From Alphaproteobacteria bacterium (lineage in GTDB: Bacteria; Pseudomonadota; Alphaproteobacteria; Paracaedibacterales; CAITNM01), in assembly GCA_021298215.1 (NCBI GenBank), contig JAJTEE010000002.1, positions 1 to 64,000 of the forward strand: a stretch of 64,000 bases of DNA, given 5' to 3'. Position 1 is the first letter of the stretch. The number at the start of each line of letters is the position of its first letter. Under the pieces are notes generated by a model, which searched no databases, was not told where the DNA came from, and was given only the letters and a program-made list of their open reading frames with translations. Both the position numbers and the translations under genes were made by a program. Below are positions 9,963-19,759 of the stretch, one piece after another.

Positions 9963-10982
9963 ATGGCTATCTTAAATCTTGTTCCGCATAATACCAATTT
10001 TGATTTTATTGGTAAGCGTAAAATCACTTTTTCTATTGTGATTATCTCTACTCTTATTTTCATGAGCAGTCTTTTATTCAAAGGACTAAACTACGGCATT
10101 GATTTTAAAGGTGGCGTTGTAATGGAAGTGCGCATGCCAAGTAGTCCTAACATTCATCACCTACGTGAGCAATTCGAACCTTTAAAACTCGGTGAAGTTG
10201 CTATTCAAGAGTTTGGTTCTCCTCAAGATTTAATGATTAAGTTCGAAAATATTGAAGGAAAAGCAAACATTCCAGAATCAGCAGTTAATAATATTAAAGC
10301 TATTCTCGGAGATGGCGTTGAATACCGAAAGATCGAAACGGTTGGACCCAAAGTAGGTGACGAAATGGTACATAATGGCTTAATGGCGATTCTGTATGCA
10401 TTACTAGGCATTATGATTTATGTTGCTTTCAGATTTGAATGGCGCTTTGGTATTTGCGCTATTATTGCGCTTGCCCACGATTGTTTTCTCATTTTAGGAA
10501 TGTATTCGCTGTTTCCTCTCGAATTTAACGAGACAGCAATCACCGCCATTTTGATTACAGCAGGATATTCCATTAATGATACTATCGTTGTACTTGATAG
10601 AATTCGTGAGAATGTAAAGCGCTATCGAAAAATTACTTTAATTGAAATTCTAAACAAAAGTATCAACGAAACATTGTCACGTACCATTTTGACCGTTGTA
10701 ACGACTTTCCTTTCTGTTCTTGCTTTGTTCTTATTTGGCGGCCCTGTTATCGCGGTATTTGTATTGCCTATCCTTGTAAGCTTAATTATTGGAACATTGT
10801 CATCTATTTTCGTGGCATCTCCATTATTGCTTTATTTCAATGTGAAACATGGTAAAGCCCTTGATGAGGAAGAAGAGCGTATTGCTCAGGCACTTCAAAC
10901 AGAAGGCCTTTATGAGCTTTCCGTTCCAAAGCAATTTGTTGATGAAAGCATGATTGCAAAAGAGCAACCTAAAAAGAAATAA
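9963..10982 (+). CDS. secF: Protein translocase subunit SecF
   Basis: SecF pairs with SecD and completes the proton-driven export motor. The 339 aa protein has the first helix near residues 19-38, the D1 motif NYGIDFKGGVVMEV and a six-helix domain containing ITAGYSINDTIVVLDRIREN. A charged cytosolic C-terminal tail rich in Glu and Lys (about 300-339) extends past the last helix. It starts 8 bp after secD and ends at the bidirectional terminator 10989-11015. Confidence 0.97.
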   Translation: MAILNLVPHNTNFDFIGKRKITFSIVIISTLIFMSSLLFKGLNYGIDFKGGVVMEVRMPSSPNIHHLREQFEPLKLGEVAIQEFGSPQDLMIKFENIEGKANIPESAVNNIKAILGDGVEYRKIETVGPKVGDEMVHNGLMAILYALLGIMIYVAFRFEWRFGICAIIALAHDCFLILGMYSLFPLEFNETAITAILITAGYSINDTIVVLDRIRENVKRYRKITLIEILNKSINETLSRTILTVVTTFLSVLALFLFGGPVIAVFVLPILVSLIIGTLSSIFVASPLLLYFNVKHGKALDEEEERIAQALQTEGLYELSVPKQFVDESMIAKEQPKKK

Positions 10983-10988
10983 ATAAAA

Positions 10989-11015
10989 AGCTCAATTGCT
11001 TAAAGCAATTGAGCT
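10989..11015. terminator. Bidirectional intrinsic terminator between secF and aspS
   Basis: A perfect 12 bp inverted repeat (AGCTCAATTGCT / AGCAATTGAGCT) has a 3-base TAA loop. On the plus strand it is followed by GCACTTTTT, and on the minus strand by a T run complementary to 10985-10989. It therefore serves both the plus-strand sec operon and the convergent minus-strand aspS. Confidence 0.9.
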
Positions 11016-11035
11016 GCACTTTTTACATAAATTAA

Positions 11036-12850
11036 TTACTCTTTTACAGTAACCTTTTGAGGTAGTAACTGCACTCTTACATGCAGTTCTTTTAAACGCT
11101 CATTCTCAATAAGAGATGGTGCTTGCATCAACAAATCTTGTCCTTGCTGATTTAGTGGGAATGCAATAATTTCACGAATATTTGGCTCATCCGCAAGAAG
11201 CATCACAATACGATCAACGCCGGGAGCACATCCACCATGAGGTGGCGCTCCAAACTTAAACGCATTCAAAAGCCCACCAAAGCGATCTTCTACATCTTGT
11301 TTTGTGTAGCCGGCAATTTCGAATGCTTTATACATCACTTCTGGCAAATGGTTGCGAATCGCCCCGCTACATAACTCAATACCATTACACACAATGTCAT
11401 ATTGGTATGCTTTAATCTCAAGCGGATTTTTTGTATTTAATGTCTCAAGACCGCCTTGCGGCATTGAAAACGGGTTATGGGAAAAGTCAATTTTGCCTGT
11501 ATCTTCATCTTGTTCATACATTGGAAAATCAACAATCCAACAAAACTTAAAGCAATCTTTTTCAATGATATCAAGATCTTGTGCGATTTTTGTACGAGCT
11601 AAGCCTGCATTTTTTGCGGCTTTCATGGCTTTTGTATCCGACACGAAAAATACACTTGCCCCAACTCCAACGTTACACTGTTTTTGCAACATATTAAGTT
11701 GATCATCATTTAAAAATTTGGCTATTGGTCCTTTTGCTCCATCAGCAGCAAAGGTTATATAGCCAAGCCCGGGCATACCAACTTCTTGCGACCACGCATT
11801 TAACTTATCAAAAAAGCTTCTTGGTTGAGCTTCAGTATCTGGCACACCAATACCGCGCACCACGCCACCACCAGCTACAATTTTTGCAAAGATACTAAAA
11901 CCTGAATCTCTAAAAGCTTCTGATACATCAGCTATCAATAAGGGATTACGAAGATCTGGTTTATCACTACCATATTTTAGCATTGCTTCATCAAAACCAA
12001 TACGTGGATAAGGATGTGTACTTACAGTTTTTCCATTGGCAAATTCTTCAAATACGCCTGTTAGAACAGGCTCAATAGCGTTAAAAACATCTTCTTGTGT
12101 GACAAACGACATTTCAATATCGAGCTGATAAAATTCACCTGGAGAACGATCTGCTCGCGCATCTTCATCGCGAAAACATGGCGCAATTTGAAAATATCGA
12201 TCAAAACCTGCAACCATAAGGAGCTGCTTAAATTGCTGCGGCGCTTGAGGTAGCGCATAAAAATGCCCTGGATGAATACGACTTGGAACCAAAAAGTCAC
12301 GCGCCCCTTCTGGTGATGATGATGTTAAAATTGGTGTTTGATATTCTAAAAAGTTTTGGGCCACCATGCGATTACGAATCGATTGAATAACCTTAGAACG
12401 AAGCACAATATTTTGGTGCAATTTATCGCGGCGCAAATCTAAGAAGCGATAAGTTAAACGTGTTTCCTCAGGAAATTCTGTATCAGCGTTAACCTGCAAA
12501 GGCAACATTTCAGCAGCAGATTGCACGGTAGCTTTTTCAATAACTAATTCAATATTCCCCGTGGGCATTTTATCATTAATCGCTTCCGCATCACGCTTAA
12601 CAACCTTGCCATCGAATGTTACAACTGTTTCATTTTTTAAACCTTCAACAATTTTAAAAGCCGAAGAATTTTGCTCAAGCACGCATTGCGTAAGACCATA
12701 ATGATCACGAAGATCGATAAATACTAAGTTACCATGATCACGCTTGCGGTGCACCCATCCAGAAATACGAACTTGGCTACCCACAAGAGATTCACGAAGT
12801 TCACCACAGGTATGAGTACGATAAACACTTGATAAAGAAGACTGCGACAT
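11036..12850 (-). CDS. aspS: Aspartyl-tRNA synthetase
   Basis: Class IIb synthetase that charges tRNA-Asp. The 604 aa length is that of the bacterial-type enzyme with a GAD insertion domain. The N-terminal OB fold contains [20 protein letters not shown]; motif 2 ([19 protein letters not shown]) and motif 3 ([14 protein letters not shown]) are intact. Whether it is discriminating or also charges tRNA-Asn cannot be decided from the sequence. It lies 26 bp downstream of the TPP-controlled transporter gene on the same strand, so it may be partly co-transcribed with it, and ends at the terminator shared with secF. Confidence 0.97.
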   Translation of the reverse strand: MSQSSLSSVYRTHTCGELRESLVGSQVRISGWVHRKRDHGNLVFIDLRDHYGLTQCVLEQNSSAFKIVEGLKNETVVTFDGKVVKRDAEAINDKMPTGNIELVIEKATVQSAAEMLPLQVNADTEFPEETRLTYRFLDLRRDKLHQNIVLRSKVIQSIRNRMVAQNFLEYQTPILTSSSPEGARDFLVPSRIHPGHFYALPQAPQQFKQLLMVAGFDRYFQIAPCFRDEDARADRSPGEFYQLDIEMSFVTQEDVFNAIEPVLTGVFEEFANGKTVSTHPYPRIGFDEAMLKYGSDKPDLRNPLLIADVSEAFRDSGFSIFAKIVAGGGVVRGIGVPDTEAQPRSFFDKLNAWSQEVGMPGLGYITFAADGAKGPIAKFLNDDQLNMLQKQCNVGVGASVFFVSDTKAMKAAKNAGLARTKIAQDLDIIEKDCFKFCWIVDFPMYEQDEDTGKIDFSHNPFSMPQGGLETLNTKNPLEIKAYQYDIVCNGIELCSGAIRNHLPEVMYKAFEIAGYTKQDVEDRFGGLLNAFKFGAPPHGGCAPGVDRIVMLLADEPNIREIIAFPLNQQGQDLLMQAPSLIENERLKELHVRVQLLPQKVTVKE

Positions 12851-12876
12851 ATAATCAAAATTTTTACGAATTAACT

Positions 12877-14082
12877 TTATTTATAGCGAACTTTCAGTTG
12901 TTTAGGTAGAGAGGAGATACTCAAAAATGCCAAGATTCCCAAAAAGACAATATAAATTCCAGGCATAACAACTTGTTGTGTCATATGCCACAAGGCAAGA
13001 CCTACGGCAGGAAAACTTCGTCCAAAAATTTCTGATCCAATAGCATATCCAATCGCTGTCGTTGAATAGCGATTCTGTTCAGGAATTTTTTCCATATACC
13101 AACGATGCAAAGGAATACAAAAAGCTACACCTAAAATAATAAAAATCAAACGAATAAACATAGATACCATCAAATTCATTTGCGGCATTACCAAGAATAG
13201 GAAAGGAATTATCACCATGCTTAGAATCAAAATAAATTGTAGAATTCTTTGCGCACTCACGTTACGTAATATATGCCCAAATAGCGCAAGAAGTCCAAGG
13301 TCAACCATCATAAGTGCCGTATTAGAAGTCATCAAATCTTTCATTTCAATATTTGTAACAAGAGATGCGAAACTATTAAAAAATACGAAAGGAATCGAAT
13401 ACAACATGTACGAAAACCCCGTGATAGGGATAAGCTTAATAATCGTTTTCCAATCACTTTTTTTATTAAAAGTTTTTTTATGGAATGTTTTCAAACTATT
13501 TTGACGGCGCAACCACCAACCAGCAAAGCCCGTGAAAATAGATCCATAAAATGGCCATTTCCAATACATCTGTGGCATATCACTATAAAATAAAATACTA
13601 GAGACAAAACACGCAAGCAGAATTCCAATCATCGTACTACTAAGGTAGATGCTTGTAAGCGGATGCTGTTGTGAAGGCTCTGAATTTTCTAAAATGTATA
13701 AGCCTGCAATACTTGTTTCGCCAGCCCCAAAGAAATTTTGCATACCACGCAAAAAACACAATCCTGCTGCACTGCCCACACCCCAGCTCTCATAAGGGCA
13801 TAATAATGTAAAGCAGAGTGTTGTCATTGTCATGCCCAGAACTGTAGTGGTAAGCACTTGATGCGGGCCTTTTGCATCTGCTTTTTTGGAAAAATACCAA
13901 GCCCCTAAAGGGCGCGTAATAAACCCCACTATCATAATGCCATATCCTTGGAGCAAAATGATAATCTGATCATTTTTTGGGAAAAATAAAGGCGCAAGAA
14001 TTGGCACCAGGAATCCGTATAGAGACGTATCAAAATGATCTAAAATATTTGCCAAACACGTGGCAAGACGAGTTTTTTTCAT
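12877..14082 (-). CDS. MHS-family MFS transporter under TPP riboswitch control, putative thiamine importer
   Basis: Major facilitator transporter of 401 aa with about 12 membrane helices. The N terminus [20 protein letters not shown] and the following [12 protein letters not shown]5-DAKG loop place it in the ProP/ShiA-like MHS group, whose known members import osmolytes, shikimate or dicarboxylates with protons. The gene is preceded by a full TPP aptamer ending next to its start codon (SD-like GAAGG at 14091-14087, ATG at 14082). Family plus regulation point to import of thiamine, thiamine phosphate or a pyrimidine/thiazole precursor; the substrate is inferred. aspS follows after 26 bp. Confidence 0.85.
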   Translation of the reverse strand: MKKTRLATCLANILDHFDTSLYGFLVPILAPLFFPKNDQIIILLQGYGIMIVGFITRPLGAWYFSKKADAKGPHQVLTTTVLGMTMTTLCFTLLCPYESWGVGSAAGLCFLRGMQNFFGAGETSIAGLYILENSEPSQQHPLTSIYLSSTMIGILLACFVSSILFYSDMPQMYWKWPFYGSIFTGFAGWWLRRQNSLKTFHKKTFNKKSDWKTIIKLIPITGFSYMLYSIPFVFFNSFASLVTNIEMKDLMTSNTALMMVDLGLLALFGHILRNVSAQRILQFILILSMVIIPFLFLVMPQMNLMVSMFIRLIFIILGVAFCIPLHRWYMEKIPEQNRYSTTAIGYAIGSEIFGRSFPAVGLALWHMTQQVVMPGIYIVFLGILAFLSISSLPKQLKVRYK

Positions 14083-14168
14083 AAAACCTTCTTACGCTGG
14101 TATTAACCAGATCAAGTTATAAGGGTTGGCACACGCCTCTCAGCTCAATTTGAGCACCCCTGGTATTT
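14083..14168 (-). promoter_or_regulatory. TPP (THI-box) riboswitch
   Basis: Read on the minus strand the segment holds all conserved parts of the thiamine pyrophosphate aptamer: GGGGTGC, a short P3 hairpin (GCTC/GAGC), CTGAGA, ACCCTT, TTGATCTGG, TAATACCAGCG. P2 forms between AGGGGT and ACCCTT and P5 between CTGG and CCAG. The outer P1 helix can form between AAATACC (14168-14162) and GGTTTT (14088-14083), which directly abuts the ATG and overlaps the only Shine-Dalgarno candidate. Ligand binding would therefore be expected to block translation initiation of the MFS gene. Confidence 0.96.
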
Positions 14169-14246
14169 GCATTAGCAATAAAGAATTATTGGCAACTTGT
14201 CAAAAATTAAATAGCATAGATACATATTATTTGATCAACATTTCAA

Positions 14247-14579
14247 ATGTTTCATTCACTTCTTTTGCTAATTGGTATTTTGTTAGGCTCGTGTGATTCA
14301 CATCAAGAATCTTTAAAAGATGAGTGGGCATATACAACAGCGACCATCACGCAAGTAGAATACGATGCAGCATATGGATATATGTACACTCTTGAATATG
14401 CTACCCCTGAAAGCATTGCTGTAAATCAAAAAGGAGAAAAAATAACTGGACCAGTTCAGCAACATGCTTTGGATAAAAATAAACCGATTTTGAATCAACA
14501 GATTCTTCTTCAATACTTAAAAGAAGAGCCGATCATGTTTAAGCTTTTAAAGCCAATAGAATTTGAGAAAACTCATTAA
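14247..14579 (+). CDS. Small putative lipoprotein
   Basis: Unrecognised 110 aa protein. It begins with a short lipoprotein signal, MFHSLLLLIGILLGSCDSHQ, with an L-G-S-C lipobox at Cys16, so the mature protein would be about 95 residues anchored to a membrane. The rest is hydrophilic with several Tyr residues (YGYMYTLEYATPESIAV) and no motif that I recognise. It is divergent from the TPP-controlled transporter and 111 bp upstream of the second MHS transporter on the same strand. Function unknown. Confidence 0.7.
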   Translation: MFHSLLLLIGILLGSCDSHQESLKDEWAYTTATITQVEYDAAYGYMYTLEYATPESIAVNQKGEKITGPVQQHALDKNKPILNQQILLQYLKEEPIMFKLLKPIEFEKTH

Positions 14580-14690
14580 GCATCGTCTTAAAGAATTTCC
14601 AGTTTTTCTTTTTCTGCATAATGCACAAGGTATACAGACACTCGTATGTATGCTATTTGAACTATATGTGGCTTTTATGGAGTACTAAAA

Positions 14691-16013
14691 ATGCCATCTT
14701 CCTCTTCCCTTCCAGTAGAAACTAGAAAGTCCGTTGCTATTGTTCTCATCGGAAATTTTTTAGACTTTTTTGATTTACTTTTAGCTGCCCATTTAACCAT
14801 TGTGCTCTCTGGAGTTTTTATTCCACCAAATGCTTCTAATAAAGTATTACTGACCACATTTATGTTTTGTTCGTCATTTTGCATTAGACCACTAGCAGCA
14901 TTATTTTGGGGATATATAGGTGACCTTGTAGGACGTGTTCCTGTGCTTGTTTCAACAACATTTCTCATGTCCTTTTCTTGCCTAATTATTCCGAATATTC
15001 CTTCTTACGCAGAATGGGGCATTTTTTCTGCTGGGTTATTTTTATCCATGCGATTAGTGCAAGGATTTGCATCCGGTGGAGAATGTATTGCAGCCGATGT
15101 ATTTATTACCGAGACAGTTCCTAAACCTAAAGTCTATTTTTGTAGTGCATTGGTTGAAGCTACATGTTCGTTGGGAGGATTAGTTGCTTGTGGAATTGGG
15201 GCTTTATGTTTATTTTTATCTCCCGAAAATGGTTGGAAGATTCCTTTTTATCTGGGATCCGGCGTCGCGGTGCTTGGCACTATCGCCAGAAAAACGCTAA
15301 AAGAAACACCTGAATTTTTAAAGACCCTTCATGCAAAGACTCAAAAGAAAAGAGCTTCGGATCTTTATAAAACTATTAATTATAAAAATCGCAATATTCC
15401 TGCTTTGTTTGCGATGTATTTCTTTCCTGCCGTTCAATTTTATTTTTGTTTAGCGTATCTTCCATCTGTATTGATAAATCAGCTCGGCATTGAAGCTAAT
15501 TATGTAATGGCGCAAACAACATTGGTCCTATTTATCATTATGTGCGCAGAAGTTGGATATGGATTGCTTGGCTTGAAATTTCATCCATTCAATATCGCAC
15601 GAACAAAGTTAATTATTGCTTTATGTTCGATACCTTTAATTGTGTTTTTTTATAAGCATCACACAGCGTTAAGCATTTTTATTGTACAAGTAATTATTGG
15701 AGTGCTGGGGCAAGGCTTAACACCTTATGCACCTATTATTAATCGGAGTTTCCCTGTTTTTGGTAGATACACTAATCTTTTATTTGTGTGGGCATTTTCG
15801 CATTCATTAATGTACTTATTTACAGCTTATGTGTGCGAAAATGTAACATCATTTATTGGGCTCGGCGCGTTGTTATTTGGAGCCGCGTTAACGTCGCTTA
15901 TCGGCCTGTACAGCTTTGTACCAAATGATATAGATCGTCCAAATAATTCCAACAATGAACACACAGCAACGGAAAATCGTGAAATTAAAAAATGGCTGAA
16001 GAAAGTGATATGA
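14691..16013 (+). CDS. MHS-family MFS transporter
   Basis: Second MHS-type major facilitator, 440 aa, with about 12 membrane helices. It has the family start LIGNFLDFFDLLLAAHLTIV, the loop RPLAALFWGYIGDLVGRVPVL between helices 2 and 3, and MRLVQGFASGGECIAADVF in helix 4, as in ProP-like symporters. Start ATG 14691 has GGAG 8 nt upstream. It is oriented opposite to the TPP-controlled paralogue and has no riboswitch. Substrate unknown; probably a proton-coupled importer of a small metabolite. Confidence 0.85.
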   Translation: MPSSSSLPVETRKSVAIVLIGNFLDFFDLLLAAHLTIVLSGVFIPPNASNKVLLTTFMFCSSFCIRPLAALFWGYIGDLVGRVPVLVSTTFLMSFSCLIIPNIPSYAEWGIFSAGLFLSMRLVQGFASGGECIAADVFITETVPKPKVYFCSALVEATCSLGGLVACGIGALCLFLSPENGWKIPFYLGSGVAVLGTIARKTLKETPEFLKTLHAKTQKKRASDLYKTINYKNRNIPALFAMYFFPAVQFYFCLAYLPSVLINQLGIEANYVMAQTTLVLFIIMCAEVGYGLLGLKFHPFNIARTKLIIALCSIPLIVFFYKHHTALSIFIVQVIIGVLGQGLTPYAPIINRSFPVFGRYTNLLFVWAFSHSLMYLFTAYVCENVTSFIGLGALLFGAALTSLIGLYSFVPNDIDRPNNSNNEHTATENREIKKWLKKVI

Positions 16014-16055
16014 GATACATGAAATGCTCAAGTTTATATATCTCATCATGACTAC

Positions 16056-17051
16056 TTAGTGCGTTTCAGAATCAACAACTTCTCTTAAGTTACGTGGCAC
16101 TGTTCTAATATCTTCGACTCCTAAATGTATTAATTCTAGAGTCTGAAAATCTGCTGGGTCGAAGTCAGATATTATCGGAGTATACATTGCAAAAAATTGT
16201 CTTGTTGCTTGCACATATTTCTCAAATCTCTCCAGACACTGCCTATAAGGCGCGCCAACCTCAGCCATAAACTCATTATCCGTTAAAAATTCTGATAAAT
16301 TTTCTGAATAGTCCTTTTCAAATTGTTCTTTTTGGGCTACCAATGCTTGAAATTCACTATCTTCCTTAATAAAATTACAAACTGTTGATTGCATAATCTC
16401 ACAAGCTCTACGCGTTATTGTCCAAGCTAAATCTTGCAATAAATCACCACGCGCTCTTTCTCGAGATTTTAAAGAGGCATCAAAAACTTTTGCTTCTCGT
16501 TCTTGTGCAGAAATAGCTTCTTCTCTTATCTTATGTTTCAGATAATTTGCACCAATAGAAAGAAGCTGTTCATTTTGGTGAAGTCCTTCTTGAAATGCCA
16601 GATATAAGGCACAGCTCATTTTAAATCTACTCTCAGCAATCTCTGGATCTCTTTTTATTGATTTATGAAACATTATATTGGAAAAAAGCTTTTTCTTAAA
16701 TATATCTTCTTTTCCTTGGATTATTGCGAGAAACCCGGAATACTTATCTATATAATCATTCAATAAACCATATTTAAACATAGCTTTACGATATTGCTCT
16801 GGCCATAAATGCGCTTGGCTATGAATAGTGGAAATATCTATATTTCGGTTTTTATATGCAGTTGGAAAAAATTCACTGCCAGAAAGATCAGGTGTGTCCA
16901 AGCGTCTTTCTATAATTTCATGTAATTTTTCATCAAAGACTTTTTGTAAAGGCCTTGCAGACGCTGATGCTGAAGTTTCCTCAAAAGCAGCAGAATACAA
17001 GAAACCCAAGCTTGTTAGTGCTCCAAAAGCTAAACACGTGATTTTTCTCAT
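16056..17051 (-). CDS. Secreted protein of unknown function
   Basis: Not a recognised family. The 331 aa product starts with a typical signal peptide (MRKITCLAFGALTSLGFLYS, cleavage probably near SAA-FEE) and is otherwise hydrophilic, largely helical, with charged segments suggesting coiled coil around residues 165-275. The reading frame is open for 33 more codons upstream to 17150, but the internal ATG at 17051 is chosen because it gives the signal peptide. The 51 bp up to and including the ATG are 44/51 identical to those of the secreted gene ending at 18110, which argues for shared control or a duplicated leader. Could be a host-interaction protein; this is inference. Confidence 0.65.
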   Translation of the reverse strand: MRKITCLAFGALTSLGFLYSAAFEETSASASARPLQKVFDEKLHEIIERRLDTPDLSGSEFFPTAYKNRNIDISTIHSQAHLWPEQYRKAMFKYGLLNDYIDKYSGFLAIIQGKEDIFKKKLFSNIMFHKSIKRDPEIAESRFKMSCALYLAFQEGLHQNEQLLSIGANYLKHKIREEAISAQEREAKVFDASLKSRERARGDLLQDLAWTITRRACEIMQSTVCNFIKEDSEFQALVAQKEQFEKDYSENLSEFLTDNEFMAEVGAPYRQCLERFEKYVQATRQFFAMYTPIISDFDPADFQTLELIHLGVEDIRTVPRNLREVVDSETH

Positions 17052-17099
17052 AAAATTCCCAATTTTAGAATGAAATTTCTTGTAAACGATATATAGAAA
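17049..17099 (-). repeat. Duplicated upstream/leader region, copy 1
   Basis: This 51 bp segment (start codon of the 16056-17051 gene plus 48 bp upstream) matches 19757-19807 at 44 of 51 positions without gaps, including GAAATTTCTT and GATATATAGAAA in plus-strand reading. It probably includes promoter or ribosome-binding elements common to the two secreted-protein genes. Confidence 0.75.
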
Positions 17100-17138
17100 C
17101 TCTTCGACCACTTTACAAGAGATTACCCCATTTAAAAA

Positions 17139-17167
17139 TAGCGCCCCCATATCGTATGAGAGCGCTA
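17139..17167 (-). terminator. Intrinsic terminator after the secreted gene 17201-17947
   Basis: Hairpin TAGCGC / GCGCTA with an inner CATA / TATG stem around a 3-base loop, and a symmetrical 3-nt internal loop. On the minus strand it is followed by TTTTT (complement of 17134-17138). Confidence 0.75.
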
Positions 17168-17200
17168 AATCCTTGTGAAATTGTAATAAGCGAAGGAGTA

Positions 17201-17947
17201 TTACCCCTCGCCATTAGCTTTTGATTCTTCTACTATTGCTAAATCATCTCCTACTACTTCCTTAGCATAAATACAGCTTCCATCAACATTAATAAAATCA
17301 TCACCTCGACGCGCAGCTACCTTCATTTTCAGATCAACAACCGGTTCAAAAGCATCCACAATTTCGACAGAACTTCCTAATTCTTGTTCTTTTAGCTCTT
17401 TCAAATATGCAAGAAATGGCTCCCGAAGATACAAGGTCATGCAGGCTTTCTTCTCATTCTTTTCTAGTAAGGCGTACTCTTTTCTATAAGCTGCAATTTC
17501 GCTTAAGCTTTCTGAGTCGCATACCATAAATCTATCTTTAGGTCCCATCCATGAACTAAATGTATCAGCTAGGCTAATTCTATCAATGCACCACTCACCT
17601 AGCTGCCTTCTTAAAGCGGCTCTAGGAATTTCAGCAATATGAGTTTCATTGACAGCATAATAATACCGATCAACCCTTGAAACACGGAAGTTCTCAAAAT
17701 ACAAACCTCGCGCACCTTCATCACACGTGTTGATGAACCAACAGCCTGCTGGTGATAGGCTTTTTTTCAGTTCATCAATGTAATTATATGCATCTCTTTT
17801 AGCAACAAACCCAGCTGCTTTTGGTATTTCTCTAAGGTTCGCACCCCTCATCTCCTCCAATACCCATTCGGCATCCTTATAAGTCAGTGACATTGAAAAC
17901 ACACCACTACATAAACTAATCACTACGCACAATATAAATTTAGTCAT
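17201..17947 (-). CDS. Secreted protein of unknown function
   Basis: Unrecognised 248 aa protein with an N-terminal signal peptide (MTKFILCVVISLCSGVFSMS). The mature part is hydrophilic, with several Cys residues (AGCWFINTCDEG, EWCID, VCDS, KACMTLY, GSCIY) that could form disulfides in the periplasm or outside the cell. The C-terminal 70 residues are rich in acidic and basic residues. No domain is recognised. It has its own terminator (17139-17167) and lies between two other secreted-protein genes on the same strand; a copy of the nagZ 3' end lies in its upstream region. Confidence 0.65.
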   Translation of the reverse strand: MTKFILCVVISLCSGVFSMSLTYKDAEWVLEEMRGANLREIPKAAGFVAKRDAYNYIDELKKSLSPAGCWFINTCDEGARGLYFENFRVSRVDRYYYAVNETHIAEIPRAALRRQLGEWCIDRISLADTFSSWMGPKDRFMVCDSESLSEIAAYRKEYALLEKNEKKACMTLYLREPFLAYLKELKEQELGSSVEIVDAFEPVVDLKMKVAARRGDDFINVDGSCIYAKEVVGDDLAIVEESKANGEG

Positions 17948-18024
17948 ACAACACCAACGTTTGAAATATAATAGCTATCTAGCACACAAATAAAATCAGC
18001 ACTAGTGAAATTTAGAGGAAATAT

Positions 18025-18065
18025 TTTTAAAATCTGCACCCACGCGCAACATCTTCATATTCCGC
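18025..18065 (-). repeat. Stray copy of the nagZ 3' end (41 bp direct repeat)
   Basis: These 41 bp match 19838-19878 at 40 positions. In minus-strand reading they encode AEYEDVARGCRF and a stop, the last 12 codons of nagZ with one Glu to Asp change, but here there is no gene in front of them. It is a scar of a duplication or rearrangement around the secreted gene 18110-19759. Confidence 0.85.
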
Positions 18066-18109
18066 ATCGTGAAGCAGCTACAAAAAATGTAGCTACCACG
18101 TTATTCAAC

Positions 18110-19759
18110 TTATAGATGGGGATCGAAATCTTTGAAGAAGTTCAACATTGCCATTTGCATTAAAAGGTTTCGACCTCTAGCTCCTATTCCACATGCTTCT
18201 TCGTGTTCATGCATCATGTTAAAGCTTAACACAAGTAGCGATGCTATTTGATCTTTTTGCGCTTGGTTTTGAGTAACGTCATACCTTTCACTCATAGCAG
18301 GCAGCATCCAAAAAGTGTTTAATAGGTCTGTATGATAGTCAGCTTGAACAGCTCGAATAGCCTTCCCTACGGTATACGACATCCCCCCTATCACTCTAGA
18401 TACATCAAAAAATAATTCCTGAGATTTTTCACGGATCCAATCATTCAAATAAACTTTAGCAGCGTCATACCCGCGTTTAGTTTCTTTTGCTATGTGCCGA
18501 ATGTCAGGCACAACAATACCGCGCTTTCTCAGCTGACCTTTAAGCATTGCATCAATAGCGTTTCGTTTTGCTATACCAATAAAATCATTCACTTCACTGC
18601 CATAAGCCATGATTCGCTCACGCTCTGAAAAACCACCAAATCTTTGCTCGCTGCTATAGGCTGCTTGTTGACCTACCTGAATAGTTTCCATGGCTACATT
18701 TATACCAGTCAAAAATTCATTCTCAGCTAATGTAAAAGCAGACACTAAAACTGGCAACACAACAGCAACTTCATTTTCATCTGCAACGGCGGCGGTCACC
18801 GCAGCTGTTACTGCCGAGGTGGCAATAATAGAAGGCAAGGGCTGATCATATTCTGATGCAGCAGCTGGTGGTAGAAGAGTTGCTCGCCTAGCATCACCTC
18901 TTGATCTTGCAGCCGCTAAAACATCTTGTTTTGTAATTTGCTCTCTTACTTTTTTATATTCTTTACCCCGAGGCATCGCGTTTATTTCTACGTCCATCAA
19001 TTCATATTTTGGGCAAAAATCGTAGTATTTTGTATAGTCGCTAGGAACCGATGCTTCTAAAAATGTACATTCTGCAGCTATTGGATCATGATTAAGGCCA
19101 TAAGCGGCAAGAACATCCAGCGCTTCTTGTTTGACTCGGCCACCAGCCCCCCCTTGGTTGGTAAAATATGCCGCTAATGAATGATTATCCCAATTAAAAC
19201 GATCAATTAAGAAATTGTTCAATACTTTGAGGTTTTGGGCTTCTGACTGAATAGATAATGCTAATGCAAACACACGATGAACGTCTTCAGGAGATTCTTC
19301 TGGAAAAATAGGAACAGAATAACCAAAGCACGTTAAAAATTGGGCCTGTTGGTTTGCTGTCGCATCAGGGGTGGGTCGTGAATTTTGATAATGAATCACA
19401 GAATCAGCTTGTGCAAATAGATGTTGATACATTTGAATTTCTCTAGCTTCAAATGCAGTGAATAACGCGCGTGCTTTTTCTTGATTAATTTTAGATGAAC
19501 CGCGACTAAACAGTGGCTTAAAATCCGAAGTAATGTTCCTTCGGCCATTAATTCCCACTTCCATTGCAGAAATATTCTTCATATTACGCGCCATCATTTC
19601 AGGCAATCGTTCTAATTTTCCTCCTACATACCCTTGAATCGGAGTTAGGCGTTCCATGTAAAGCCGACAAAAATCCACGTCTTTTTGATCCCCAGCCATC
19701 AAAGAAAAAAATGTCGAGCTAATTAAGAACCCAATCAGCCAATACGCAACTTTTTTCAT
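18110..19759 (-). CDS. Large secreted protein of unknown function
   Basis: Unrecognised 549 aa protein. It has a signal peptide (MKKVAYWLIGFLISSTFFSL, cleavage near LMA-GDQ) and a good ribosome binding site (GAGGA 4 nt before ATG). The mature part is hydrophilic and mostly helical. Residues about 315-350 form an Ala/Val-rich apolar stretch (SAVTAAVTAAVADE, VAVVLPVLVSA) that could be a membrane-inserting or linker segment. It sits between nagZ and another secreted gene and is flanked by the 41 bp repeat pair, so it may be a mobile or duplicated cassette. No function is assigned; an exported host-interaction protein is one possibility. Confidence 0.65.
   Translation of the reverse strand: MKKVAYWLIGFLISSTFFSLMAGDQKDVDFCRLYMERLTPIQGYVGGKLERLPEMMARNMKNISAMEVGINGRRNITSDFKPLFSRGSSKINQEKARALFTAFEAREIQMYQHLFAQADSVIHYQNSRPTPDATANQQAQFLTCFGYSVPIFPEESPEDVHRVFALALSIQSEAQNLKVLNNFLIDRFNWDNHSLAAYFTNQGGAGGRVKQEALDVLAAYGLNHDPIAAECTFLEASVPSDYTKYYDFCPKYELMDVEINAMPRGKEYKKVREQITKQDVLAAARSRGDARRATLLPPAAASEYDQPLPSIIATSAVTAAVTAAVADENEVAVVLPVLVSAFTLAENEFLTGINVAMETIQVGQQAAYSSEQRFGGFSERERIMAYGSEVNDFIGIAKRNAIDAMLKGQLRKRGIVVPDIRHIAKETKRGYDAAKVYLNDWIREKSQELFFDVSRVIGGMSYTVGKAIRAVQADYHTDLLNTFWMLPAMSERYDVTQNQAQKDQIASLLVLSFNMMHEHEEACGIGARGRNLLMQMAMLNFFKDFDPHL

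Noticed and set aside
16010..16045. ATGAGATA / TATCTCAT repeat as bidirectional terminator between the second MFS gene and the secreted gene
   Set aside because: Loop of about 20 bases, short AT-rich stem, no T tract.
16056..19759. Full-length paralogy of the secreted proteins 16056-17051 and 18110-19759
   Set aside because: The leaders are alike, but I could not align the mature proteins convincingly; only shared leader sequence is claimed.
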